A stretch of 64,000 bases of DNA from Spirometra erinaceieuropaei (Eukaryota; Platyhelminthes; Cestoda; Diphyllobothriidea; Diphyllobothriidae): positions 1,731,909 to 1,795,908 of the forward strand of contig CACRXP010000034.1 in NCBI GenBank assembly GCA_902702965.1, given 5' to 3'. Each line of letters begins with the position of its first letter. Positions within the stretch are counted from its first letter, which is position 1. The translations under genes and the position numbers were made by a program. This document shows, piece by piece, positions 23,391 through 33,984 of this stretch. Under the pieces are notes generated by a model, which was not told the origin of the DNA, ran no database searches, and worked only from the letters and a program-made list of their open reading frames with translations.

Positions 23391-25384
23391 CGTTGCCTTA
23401 CCGCGGCCTCTGTTTTCGTGTGTCCGACATGGCCTAATTCTCTGTGGATGTCTTCTAGGACTGGAATGACCAAGCTCCCAGGAACGACGAGCCGTGGTTG
23501 ATTGTTCATGTCGTCTTTGAAGAAAAGCAGGTCGTTTTCTAGATACAGGTGTTGCCAATGGTTCCTCACGATTCGAGCAATGTCGGAGGAGCCACAAAGA
23601 TCAGTATCAGTGGGGCGGTGTCTACCGTGGAGCTGGTGGTCGTAAACGATAGCTGTGTCCGGATCTGTACTCTGCGCGACAGCCCAGTGGTGACGTGTGG
23701 GTTCACTAACCGTTATGGCGTTTATGGTAGCATCCTCCCTGTATCTAGAGAGATCCTCTGTTGCTGCAGGTCTCCTGGACAATGCGTCCGCATTGTTATG
23801 TTTCGTTCCTGGCCGGTATTGGCAGGTAAAATCAAATTGTTGCAGAGTTTCCTGCCATCTTGCCAACTGCCCTTCGGCGTCTTTCATATTTTGCAGCCAC
23901 TGTAGTGCTTTATGATCCGAACGGATAATAAAATGTCTCCCCAATAAGAACGGTTTAAATTGTTTAACGAAGGTCATCAGGGCAAATAACTCCCTACGAT
24001 AGGTGCAATAATTTCGTTGTGCCTTATTTAGAGACTTGCTCGCAAAACAAATTGGGCGTTCATTTCCTGAATCGTCTGACTGTGATAAAACTCCGCCAAT
24101 AGCAAATCCGCTAGCGTCCGTATCGAGGACAAAGGGTGGGGCATCTGTAGCTGTGTTCGGTAGCATTAACACCGGGGCCGATATCAGCCGACTTTTTAAT
24201 TCCTCGAACGATGTCTGGCAATCATCCGTCCAAGTAAATTGTCTACCTTTCTCAGTCAATCTGTGTAACGGTCGTGCAAGCTCTGCGAAATGCGGGATAA
24301 ACCGTCTGTAATATGATGCAAGACCAACAAAACTGCGCACCTCGGTAGCTGACTTCGGCGGGGGCCATGTGCGGATAGCGTCGATTTTTTCTGGAGATGC
24401 GTATATGCCTTCTGCACTGACTTCATGTTCCAGGTAAATGACCCTCTGCCGAAGAAAAGAACATTTTGCCGGGTTCAGGCGTAACCCAGCGTCACGTAAA
24501 GCTGTCAGTACCGCCATGAGCCTACGGTTATGTTCGTCTACAGACCTACCGAACACAATCACGTCATCCAGATAAACCAAGCAGTGCGTTGGGAAAAGAT
24601 GTGCTAGAACCACCTGCATCAGTCTTTGGAAAGTGGCCGCAGCGTTGCAAAGGCCGAAAGGCATGGTCTCGAATTCGAACAATCCCTGTGGCAGTATAAA
24701 AGCTGTTTTATGTTGGTCTTTGGGTTCAACTTCAACTTGCCAGTATCCAGACTTTAGATCCAGGGTGGAAAACCATTTAGCACCAGCCAAGGCGTCCAAA
24801 GTAACGTCAATCCGAGGTAAAGGGAAAGAATCCCTAACCGTAAGGGCATTCAGTCGTCTGTAATCCACACAAAAACGTAGTTTGCCATCCTTCTTTGGTA
24901 CTAGGGTAACTGGAGACGCCCAGGGTGAGCGAGAGGGTTTAATAATCCCAGCTTTCAACATCTTATCCAGAAGATCGCTAAGCTCTGCCTGTAAATGGGC
25001 CGGAATCCGTCTCGGGGGTTGCCACACCGGCTTCGCGTTTCCGGTCTCAATAGAGTGTCGCATATAGTTCGTACGACCAATCTGGCTTTCGTCCCATGCG
25101 AAAACATCGTGAAAAGATAAAAGTAGTGATCGAAGACCCTCCTTATGCTCCATGTCCATGTCTGTGTGGTCTTTCAGTACATCATCGATATTTGTAGGTG
25201 GAAGATTCACGACGGCAGAAATTCGTGCACAAACGACGGCCTCATCAAACGAATTGTTAGTATTTGCCAAATCTATTCCTCCACCAAAACTGACCGCTCG
25301 ATTTCTGACATTGATAAAGCAGTCATATTTGCTAAGGAAATCCATACCTAACAATAAGTCCCATGTCAATCCGGGGACAACCAA
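23391..25384 (-). CDS. Reverse transcriptase-RNase H region of Ty3/gypsy pol
   Basis: The open frame (to 23279) begins at the protease C-terminal motif DLLLGMDFL. RT follows at about residues 115-300 (SPWASPVTLVPKKDGKLRFC, WFSTLDLKSGYWQVEV, active site CLVYLDDVIVFG near residue 275). RNase H follows (VLDTDASGFAIGGVLSQ, YRRELFALMTF, IRSDHKAL), then a linker and the first zinc residues of integrase (HRELGHVGHTKTE). Catalytic residues are intact. Codons after 23387 are out of frame with integrase. Confidence 0.95.
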
Positions 25385-26553
25385 AAGTCATGGTCCTTAC
25401 ACGAATGTTCGAATTGTAACTTGATGTGGACAATCCCTAAACACTCTAAGGGGGATCCATTAGCGGCGACTAACGTAGGGAGGGGCCCATATTTATGTAT
25501 ACGTCCGTGTAGAGGATGAGTAAAGATAAGTGGGTTAGCAAGTGAGAGTGTAGCGCCAGTATCTATAAGGGCTCTAACGGGTTTGTTTTCAACATAAATA
25601 GAAATAAAGAATGATGGGTCATCAGACGGCACAGAACAAACTGGGATAGAAACGCTACCAGGTTGTTGGTACGAGTGTCTGTCCTCCGGCAGCCACTGTC
25701 GCACTCCACACTGGCACTGCGGTGGTTGATATTCCCTTATTTGATTACTCCGTGGTTGATACCTGGGATGTGGTGGACGAAATCTAGCACCGTTATTGAA
25801 ATTGTGCCCAAAACGCTGTGGCGTAAAATTAGATGCATTTGCCATTTGGGGGCGTGGAGGTGCCGGCCGCCAATTTTGTCCAGGGGAAACTTTGGATCTT
25901 TCAACTTCGACGAAACGGTCTGCTCGGTCGATAGCATCCTCTAAAAATGCCGGAGGTTGTAATTGAAGTGACTCGGCTAGAGTACGAGAGGACAACCCTT
26001 TTATAAAATGGTGAAGGGTGACTTCCTCGGCGTCCGCAGCGTTCAAAGAGCGATAAGCCTCTTTACATAATCTCAGCATATCCTCCGCGAACTGGCGCGG
26101 AGACTCGTGTGGCTGCTGACGGCGGTCGAGGAACTTTTCAGTCGACTGTCCTACGGAAGGTCTTGGAGAGAATAGACGGCGTAGTTGGCAACAAAGGTTT
26201 TTATATGGAGTACGTCCTGATACTCCAGAATTAAGCACCTGGCGGAGTTGCCTACTTGCCAAATGTTTCAATAAGGCGCGGCTTTTTTCGTTGTCAGGTA
26301 CTTCCTCCAAATAGAAATCAAGTAGATTTAGCCAATCCCCGAAGTCTTCTTCCCCATCAAAAATATGAAATGAGGATGGTATGACGTGGTAGTAGGGTGC
26401 TGGTGTTCTTCTAGGGCTAGACGGTTCTGTCGTGCGCGCTGCCACCATTGTAATACACGGGTTACCTGAAGACTTGGTCTCGTCTGTGTTGAGGTCTTTG
26501 GGAGATAGTTGAGTCTGTTCGTCTGTAGGAGGTATAGCGGACATATCCATCAC
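25366..26553 (-). CDS. Gag and protease start of Ty3/gypsy element
   Basis: 395-codon frame. The first 35 codons lie inside the 5' LTR; an ATG at 26447, immediately after the LTR and overlapping the primer site, is the more conventional start (MVAARTTEPSS...). A gag capsid-like region follows (GDWLNLLDFYLEEVPDNEK, DRRQQPHESPRQFAEDMLR). No CCHC zinc knuckle is present; only a QCQCGVRQW stretch occurs where one would be expected. The protease active site RALIDTGATLS is near residue 331. The frame ends at 25366 inside the protease, shifted by one base from pol at a TTTT run. Confidence 0.9.
   Translation of the reverse strand: MMDMSAIPPTDEQTQLSPKDLNTDETKSSGNPCITMVAARTTEPSSPRRTPAPYYHVIPSSFHIFDGEEDFGDWLNLLDFYLEEVPDNEKSRALLKHLASRQLRQVLNSGVSGRTPYKNLCCQLRRLFSPRPSVGQSTEKFLDRRQQPHESPRQFAEDMLRLCKEAYRSLNAADAEEVTLHHFIKGLSSRTLAESLQLQPPAFLEDAIDRADRFVEVERSKVSPGQNWRPAPPRPQMANASNFTPQRFGHNFNNGARFRPPHPRYQPRSNQIREYQPPQCQCGVRQWLPEDRHSYQQPGSVSIPVCSVPSDDPSFFISIYVENKPVRALIDTGATLSLANPLIFTHPLHGRIHKYGPLPTLVAANGSPLECLGIVHIKLQFEHSCKDHDFWLSPD
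26437..26447 (-). promoter_or_regulatory. Primer binding site, leucine-tRNA type
   Basis: Starting one base after the LTR end, the element strand reads TGGTGGCAGCG, complementary to a tRNA 3' end CGCTGCCACCA. Animal leucine tRNAs end in CGCTGCCA plus CCA, so leucine tRNA is the likely primer (from memory of tRNA ends). Confidence 0.65.
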
Positions 26554-26906
26554 GTCTCTCCTTTGTGTGTGGGTCTTATGGGTATGATCACGCGAATCGC
26601 AACAGTCAATACCAGAAATGAACTTCCAACAAGGAACGTTTATTGAATGGAGAACAAGTAGGGAAATTGTAATTCGTGGGCAGGGGGTAAAGGGGGTGAC
26701 AGTAGAGTAAGGGAACCAGAAGGTATGCGCGAGCTTTCCTCCGATTTACCCTCCTTCCTGTCTGGGTGTCGGTACGCGGGGTTTCACCTCTTGCGCGTCC
26801 GCTTCGCGATCCGTAACCGTCGCTTCAAAGAGAGCGGATTGTCGCTCAGGAGAGCATTAACAAAAGTAATTAAAACAAAATTAACTACAAATATCTGCTC
26901 TTTACA
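26449..26906 (-). repeat. 5' LTR of Ty3/gypsy element
   Basis: 458 bp. The element strand has AATAAA at about 26636-26641 (polyadenylation signal) and, in its last 105 bases, an ATG-initiated frame continuous with gag. Confidence 0.95.
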
Positions 26907-27667
26907 CCGGTTTGAAGTAGCGTCAAGGGCAAAAGGTCATAGTGCAAAATATTCAAACAGAAAAAACAACTAACAAGCGCTACTCTGGTTTTGGATTGTT
27001 CAGTCGACCTTCCGGTAATAAAATTCCCTGCTTTATGTAAGACCAAAATCACAAATATACGTGCTCCGATATCTAGTCGGGTCTTTAGACAGGGCTCATT
27101 ACTGGGGTCATTTTCTGACGGTTTTCCTGTCAATATCTTTGTAATGATTATAAGCGACTGTCTGTTCGCGACTTCTGACAATCATTCAGAGATGAGTTGC
27201 TTCCGAAATTAACTTGATCCCCGCATGCCCATTCATGTATTCATCAGTACTTGCAAAAGAAAGTAATTTAACCCATTCCGACTGATCCAACTCGAAAATC
27301 TTGAATTTTGGAGTCAAACATATTTCAACGTGTGGATCTTCGTTCTCCAGCTAATTATGGCATTCAGTGACTCAGTTCATGTCCATTACAATACTTTGTG
27401 AGTGCCATGTGCCCAATTACAGGAGTCATACGCTTGTGCGAACTTGCAAGAGAGAAGATTCGTGATATCATTTCAAAATTTTTTCCAACAAGCGATAATT
27501 CAGGCTGTCTTTCCACATTGTCTGGCATAGGTAAACTCTAAAATAGGATGTACGTGCAAAATCCGTAGATTAAGAACTGGATTTGGCTTTCAGCCACACG
27601 TATACGTAAGTAGCTCGTGCCATCTGTTTCCACTGGACCTCTACCTCCTCAAATATGAATAAATTAC

Positions 27668-27866
27668 CTCTCCGATCTGGAATATGGCTTTCCGGCATCG
27701 TGATAAGATTTCAGACCGTTCAGATTCCCGGGACTTAGCTTGAAGCATGCGCAGCGAGACGTTCGTTTCAATCAAAGTCGTAGACCCCACGCACACCCAG
27801 AGTGTCCCAATCCCCTCAATGCAAAGCTCCGGCATTCTGGTTCCATTTCGGCTGCCGATCAGTTCC
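27668..27866 (-). CDS. Candidate extracellular exon
   Basis: Acceptor (ctatactgtgccaag) before 27866, donor GTAATT after 27668; 199 bp, open throughout in one frame. It reads GSRNGTRMPELCIEGIGTLW, VCVGSTTLIETNVSLRML and SRCRKAIFQIGE, with two N-glycosylation sequons (NGT, NVS) and three cysteines. This fits an extracellular module of the receptor gene continuing at 21.7 kb, with the retrotransposon in the intron between. The domain is not recognised. Confidence 0.45.
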
Positions 27867-28071
27867 CTTGGCACAGTATAGCGTAAAGTCCCTCAGTACA
27901 GGCTTACGGGCAAATTACTCATTGCGAGAACCATAGGCGACTACATTTGCCAAACTATTTTTAACCATAGTTTGTTTTCGAAAAATCGAGCCCTGCATTA
28001 AATGCTTACATGCCCACTTATCGATAGCTGGACAGCGCATTGACGATTACCAATGATTATGAGAACCACAC

Positions 28072-28213
28072 TTGTGTCTGTTTTCTTTTAAAGTAATTAT
28101 CCTTTCTCCCAGTGTGCCTAACTGGCCCAGTGTCGTGTCGCTGTGCGTCAACAGTTTCTGGTTGATAGCAACGTCAAACTTAGAACACCTTCCGCTCTTA
28201 TCAATAGATGCGG
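28072..28213 (-). CDS. Candidate extracellular exon
   Basis: Acceptor (aaatgtgtacccacag) before 28213; open for about 47 codons, including SGRCSKFDVAINQKLLTHSD and LGTLGERIITLKENRHK. The donor is weak (GTGTGG near 28071), so the 3' boundary is approximate. It sits 200 bp upstream of the 27668-27866 exon on the same strand. Domain unknown. Confidence 0.35.
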
Positions 28214-28352
28214 CTGTGGGTACACATTTTTTGTTTCAAATTTCAGCGGCCCTGGGTATCCACAACGTATAATGTTTGGCATCCTTTACTACCGCTGGTT
28301 CCAAATTTGAAGATAAGTGAAAGGTATTATTTTTAAGTGTTTTAGAAGTGAC

Positions 28353-28377
28353 ACAAAGGCCTTAAGCCTTTGTTTTT
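28353..28377. other. Palindromic hairpin followed by T run
   Basis: ACAAAGGCCTTAAGCCTTTG is followed by seven T. It is a near-perfect palindrome with a T tail, which could act as a transcription terminator for RNA polymerase III, but no polymerase III gene is adjacent. Confidence 0.4.
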
Positions 28378-28599
28378 TTGATTAAATACGGGCATATTCT
28401 CTTAGAAATCCCGGTCACCATTGTCCTTTAAGTTTTGCTTGTCCGTGCCTGTTGACTAACACTTGCAATCTACAATTCGCATTTTGTGCAGTCGATTTCC
28501 GTCTAACTGTATACACCTTTTACACCACTAACCTCTTGTTGAAACTGCACAACCTGATCAAGCAAACATTTACTTAATTGCATCTTCTATTGAGACAGG

Positions 28600-30226
28600 A
28601 TGAGAGCAAAGCCACATCTCGGGGGAAATCTCCAGACCTCTGTGCATAAGCACGGTTTAACTAAATACAAGTCAGAAGGCATTACTAGTCATTCGACACC
28701 CATTATTACTGATAGGCAGTCTAATCTCTACGCACTGTGCAACTGCAACGATTTCTCGCTACAGTTTGGCATTATTTTCTCAATTCTTGGAAGATTGTCC
28801 GGTGTACCAACTGAAGAATGCAAACCTCTTGACTCGCTCGTACATTTTTGCCCACCGAGATCATGTTTCTGCGTATCTGGAAAACGCGAAATGTTTTCTT
28901 TTTCACGACCCTATTACCATACAGCTAGAATTCGATTCCTTTTCTCAAGTAAACCCCGATCCCCTCAGTCAACTGCTCACCAACTCGGTCATAATACAAA
29001 CACGCGTGAGGAGTCAGCTAACCCTGCTTCTGCGAGATCCGATTCGCTCCCTCCCCTTAGTCATGTTTCTCTCTCACACTCAAGCCACATAACGCCTTCG
29101 TCTGCCTCCAAACTAGCAGCAGTCCAGTTGTCCCTAATCCTCCGGATACTCTCCCAAAATAGAGGTAGCATAACTCCATTCAGTGGTACACAGCCTCATC
29201 TCAGGTCTACTAAGTCTTTACAGCGGACCTTGTCTTTAGATCTCGTAGCTCCAATTATAACCCCAAATAATTCTGTCCCGCATACCGGCTACTTACCAAA
29301 GCCATTCCATCTATCCTGGAAATAGTTTGTGCGTGAGTCGCCCCCAGTTATTTATCTCCCAACCTAGTTTAAGCTTCCCACCACTCAAGGCCACCTGCTT
29401 TCACGTAAGTCAATAGAATTCTCATGTAAATGTTCATCAGAGGTCGGTTAACTCACTCGATCCACAGTCCAATTTCGACGGGAAGACGTTGCAATATCCT
29501 GCCTGTTGATTTCCAGTAGATAATCAGCCAGTTAACTACAGTAATCAGTTTCCCCGCCCGTCATTTCCTCCTCCAAATCCTACGCCTCTTTATCCATATT
29601 AGGGTCTCTGATGTCACAAAATGTTTTGCACAACCGGGCAGGTGCATCCGAACCATATGTTGCGTAGGATGCGAAACAATGGACGACGTAGCTCACTTCC
29701 CTCAGAAATAAGCAGCCCTTTTCTTTTAAAGCTTTGGTCTAAATGCCAGATCCTTGTTAAATAAGATGGCTCTCCTTCAGATTCTGATGTTCGTCTATTG
29801 CCCAGATATTATTTTAACAATGAAGACATGGGCAACACCTTCCGTAACTGGCTCCGAACTCGCTCTTTAGTCTACACTTGCATTCGCCATGATCACTAAG
29901 ACGGTCGTGGTTGGGGGGGGGGTTGCATTAACTTTAAGTGAACGCTTGCATTTGTCCGCGAAAAATCTAACACATTTCCGCGTCAGGAGGCGGCTGATTA
30001 CTCCAAGCTGATTTAAAAACAAAGTTCTCTTTACGTGTCGACTGTGTCTATCACCTACCCAGTGGTAATGATAATTTTGGTCCTTGTCGCTCACAGCCAT
30101 TTCATGCTGCGACCGAATTAAGTTTAACGTATCAATTGGTTGCGAGTGACTTTAATCTTCCTGAAGTCTACTGGTCTCCACCGTCCGGTCCTAAAAAGTT
30201 CCAAAGTTTTTTTATGGCTCTGACTG
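28600..30226 (+). pseudogene. LINE remnant with endonuclease but no RT
   Basis: From 29781 the plus strand reads PDIILTMKTW.TPSVTGSEL, then after one stop VVVGGGVALTLSERLHL, and at about 30150 SDFNLPEVYWSPPSGPKKFQ. These are ordered motifs of the apurinic-type endonuclease of CR1/jockey-like LINEs (T-E-T-W, GGGV and GDFN blocks, with the E and G replaced). A run of ten G encodes the GGG. Upstream, a 241-codon serine- and proline-rich frame (28600-29325) could be ORF1 but has no diagnostic motif. No RT follows after 30226. Confidence 0.65.
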
Positions 30227-31502
30227 TAACGAAGATGCTACTGCCAACATTCAAGTAACATATGTGTGTGTAATTTATTACTTTTGAAACACGTCGCACA
30301 CCGCTGCTCGCATTCACCACGATGCCTGCAGACTAAAAAATTATACTCCTTTTCCAGTATCTTAGGTGTGCTTCAACTGTCTGCTGCATTTAATCAACAA
30401 ACCGAGTTCACATGCCTCTAAATGCTGTTAACACATGAAATTCTCTGTCCATCTGTACAGTTTTTGTTATTTCCCTTGTATTTCTTTCATGTTACTTCCT
30501 TTCCATTTTCTCCATATAGTTCCTCTGTATTAAACCAATAGGCATTTCAAGGGAACACACCGAAAGTTCCTGAAATACATTGATACTGAGTATTCTGTGT
30601 CGAGTGAGAGGCTGTAAGGATACTGCCATCATTGTACCGCCACCTTCTTTACGGCGCGGCTCGAAATATTAATCTACTCGCCTCCATCACAAATACCCCT
30701 TCCGTAAAGCCATTTCGCACTATCCTATATGCCCTAATCTGTACCCAAGTCGTCGTGTGAAGTTCGGGCGCACTTGCTTCCGGGCAGTCACTACCATCCA
30801 CCCACCATTTTAACATACCACTTTTTGGCCACTAGTATATACTACTTAAGCATAAGAAAGTTCGACCTAGCTGCAACGCATACACACAAGCAGCCAGTAC
30901 AACAGACAATCTCTTTCTGTATCAGACATGACTTAGTGCCGTCAGCCGTCGCAGTTCAGGGTCCCCTATTGGATAAATCCTCCATTCTGGTGTCCGCTAA
31001 CCCCGACACTGGTTGGTGATTGTAATGCCTAATGCCCGTATGCGCTGACAAGAGACACGGTAGTATGATGCCATACAGACAGCTTGTGCCCATTGATAAG
31101 AGACTGCACAACTTTCTCGGACGACCAGTTATTGCATGAGTACAGTCAACCATGTTAGTTTGTCACTCTTTACAGATAGTATACTTTATTCGAAAAAATG
31201 ATACGCTCGAGGAGGACGTTGAAGCGGGGGCGACGGAAATACCAAGCAGGTCACTTTGCCGGGCGATCGAATTCAAAGTTCCATGCGCTTTAGTGACAGT
31301 TGCGAGGCCTGGAATAGTTTCCAACAATGCTGGTCAGAAATCTATGAGACGGGAATAACCGAATCCAGAAACCGCTTATTTCCTAAAGAGATCGTCACTC
31401 CCGCCCGATGAAATGCTCGGTGAAAAATATCTCAATCACACATCTCGTGGGAACCGCAGAATGGTGACGTATGCAGCTAAGGATTATCGCACCACTACAT
31501 AC
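30227..31502. other. No supported gene
   Basis: Open frames here are short and overlapping. Nothing is recognised. Confidence 0.5.
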
Positions 31503-31602
31503 ATTCGAATAGACACTGGTTGTGAGGCCTACATTGCTCAATCTTTAAATATAAGCGGGTAGAAACGATAAGCTGACTCCTACCGCCACATCGCAAATGA
31601 GC
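31503..31602 (-). CDS. Candidate extracellular exon
   Basis: Acceptor (ctcatcgaacccaag) before 31602, GTATGT donor after 31503. It reads AHLRCGGRSQLIVSTRLYLK then IEQCRPHNQCLFE, with three cysteines spaced as in an Ig-like module. It could be an upstream exon of the receptor gene at 16-28 kb. Support is splice signals and composition only. Confidence 0.3.
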
Positions 31603-31649
31603 CTTGGGTTCGATGAGGGAACAAGGATCCTCATGCCACAGATGGCCTT

Positions 31650-32460
31650 TCGCTAGATTCCAAGGGGGCACTGTCGAAATATTGACTGAAATTCTGAAAT
31701 GTGTTTTCGATTTGACAAGATTACTTAAGTTGGGTTGCCACATTTATTATTGTGTTGCATACCATCAAAATATTCTACTCACGGGAGTATGTCAGCTCTC
31801 GAAAGAGCTTCTTACCTACCGCTGACATAAACTATATTCCGTAAAATTCACTACTTAAACAATATGAATTTTCCCATTGATTTTTGATTGACTTATATAT
31901 TTAAGTATGTTTTGTCGAATAGATGCACGGAAATACTACAAAGCTTTTATATTTTTCGTGTAAGGAAAATCATACATTTACACGTGCTATCATGAAGGCG
32001 ATGTATAAAGATCATAAAATTCTGTGATAGGTATGGACTAAATTGCCAACCTTATAGGCAGCACTAATAAATCTGACTATGCGGAGTTGTACGATTGGAT
32101 ATTTCAAAGGCGTGAGAAATCTCATAATAAGAAACCTTTTCGAAAGCGAAAGACGCTCATTGTTCAAGTACGACATTTTAAGACGAAATTTGCTATCTAA
32201 TGAGTGAAAGAAAGAATATTTTCATGCAGTCTTTCCATACAGTATTTTTGAATGTATAGGGACATAGAAAATCGTGCTGCTTTAGTTACCCTTTTTTCGC
32301 CGACGGCCGATAACAAGCTCCGTCAAAAGTCGACATCCTGACGTGACTGGATTATCTTAACATCATGCGACAGGATAAGTGGTATGACGACCGCATTTAA
32401 GTAGAACTTTCGAATTTAAAACGCATTTCAGGATTCCAGTTAGCATTTCATGAGAAAGCA
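31650..32460. mobile_element. Long-TIR element, copy 1
   Basis: The left arm (about 31676-32000) and inverted right arm (about 32180-32460) match the arms of the family described at 51667-52672. The outer end of the right arm reads ...CAGTTAGCATTTCATGAG. Arms are more diverged and shorter than in the 51.7-kb copy. No coding capacity. Confidence 0.65.
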
Positions 32461-33148
32461 CATCGACTATACGGAGGCCGATACCTCGAAAGTTCTTAAA
32501 TCCAAAGGCAGGATGGAAGAGTTAAAGGGCAACATTTACTGGTCGGCGCACTCCTTGTGTCTAATCTCAGCGCACCTCAGCACAAAGCATGAGGTCACGC
32601 CTTGTCTTGATACTAATACTTTTGCCACGCATTGTCTACATAACGAGCTTGTATACCCTTTCGTTAGCCTATAAGAGAGCCGACAGGTGTTCGAGTGCTA
32701 CAGTGGACGTAAACAAAGTCGCGCGCCATGCAGCAGCAGGGGTACACCTGGCTCATAACAAACTCGCTGACCTGATTTAAACTCTCTAGAAATAAAAAAG
32801 ACGCCCTTCAGTTTCAGCACCTTATTACGCCCCTGTGCATTCCATTCAAAAAATTGATCAACTTCGCACGCGCACCGAAAGCTAACTTAAAGATTACACA
32901 TTAGTAGGGCGATTTTGCCTAGGGGGTGCTACACGCCGGTAGCCAAAACTATGCTCAGTAAAAAGTCGGCACGCCAGCACGCGTGGACTAACGCTGCCAG
33001 TCAGTTACCTCTGTGACCTTAGCGTATAAAGTTATTCCAACTGAAGTGTCGAAAAATATCCGCGGATGTTTCGTGAGCAACCAGGCACATTGCAGCGCCT
33101 TTCGGCGTCAGCGATGAATTGCTCACAACTGATGATTGACTGTTTTAC

Positions 33149-33236
33149 CCGTTCCGCTGTAATATTCAACTCAGGTTTTAACTCCCCACGATCTTTATAG
33201 GCTCTTTGAATGAAGGGAATCTCTTGGCGTGCGAAC
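33149..33236 (-). CDS. Candidate exon
   Basis: Acceptor (catcaccatcctag) before 33236 and GTAAAA donor after 33149. It reads FARQEIPFIQRAYKDRGELK then PELNITAER, with a sequon. The open frame extends much further both ways (33032-33469), so boundaries are weak. Possible 5' exon of the receptor gene. Confidence 0.25.
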
Positions 33237-33875
33237 CTAGGATGGTGATGGCCTAACTGCGTGTCGGTGAAGATGGCCGGCGCCCTTTCACTACTGCGGA
33301 CTCCCTTCCCGCAACTTACCTCAACGCTCGCACCTCTACGTTGGCATCTCCCTCGGTCCTTCCCTGCTCTCAGGGCTGCGCTTCCCATCGGTTGTTTAAC
33401 TGGCACGTCAGTGTCCCCCTCCAACCATGTAGACCGGTTACTTTGTTGCAAATCATCCCGTTTGGACAACTTACTACTATGTATCCCCAGTTCCCGTCTC
33501 CACCCAGTATATCTTATAACCTACCAAACGGCCCTTCTTCCCCTGCGTATGGATGCGTATTGCGACATATTAACGGATCTGTTCATATCAGTCTTAGCCA
33601 GAGTCCCTTACCAGTGCTTCGCTACCTCGGTTTGAGCTACCCTTTACGTCGTCGGCCGCTACAGGTGATAACGTTTCATGAAGGCCCTCGGAGGTTCGCA
33701 TGATATCCCAGGGTGCATTACCAAGTCGCAATAATAATTTTGACAATTGTGTGCGTGCTCTGGTGTGATAGGGCTGTCCACTAGCACACACAGCTCAAAT
33801 TAGCAAATTTAAAGGATCGCGGTTGATGATTTGAGGAAAAAGAAAAGCTCACTGGAATGGATTTGTCTGGGGCAT

Positions 33876-33915
33876 GACGTTTCGATGAGACTGGCCGGGT
33901 CTCCATTGTAAGAGC
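33876..33915 (-). ncRNA. Decayed hammerhead-like motif
   Basis: The minus strand reads GAGAC-CCGGCCA-GTCTC (five-pair stem II with loop), then GAAACGTC, the 3' half of a hammerhead core with a very short helix III. The 5' core is CTTACAA where CTGATGA is needed, so it cannot be active. It lies just 5' of the plus-strand PLE endonuclease but in the opposite orientation. Confidence 0.4.
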
Positions 33916-33984
33916 GCAAAATGCACTTAGTCGACCACGAACCAAGTGGTAGTTGTCCACAAAATGAGGTGCAATGAAGGGGAC

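Larger units (their letters stand above)
21814..26906 (-). mobile_element. Ty3/gypsy LTR retrotransposon
   Basis: A complete 5093-bp element on the minus strand: two 458-bp LTRs in direct orientation, a CCGG target-site duplication (21810-21813 and 26907-26910), primer binding site, gag, protease, RT, RNase H, integrase and polypurine tract. The LTRs end TGTAA...TTACA and differ at three positions (near 21898, 22025 and 22246), so insertion was recent. The order protease-RT-RNaseH-integrase is that of Ty3/gypsy. There are two one-base frame breaks (25383-25386 and 23387-23390) but no other stops. It lies between candidate exons of a receptor gene in the same orientation and is presumably intronic. 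Confidence 0.95.

Noticed and set aside
21810..26910. Retrovirus with an envelope gene
   Set aside because: Integrase ends next to the polypurine tract; there is no room or frame for an envelope.
28600..29325. 241-codon host gene
   Set aside because: Serine/proline low complexity, no splice signals or homology I recognise, and a LINE endonuclease follows on the same strand.
33876..33925. Possible active ribozyme
   Set aside because: The 5' core is CTTACAA; without CTGANGA it cannot be functional, so it is reported only as decayed.
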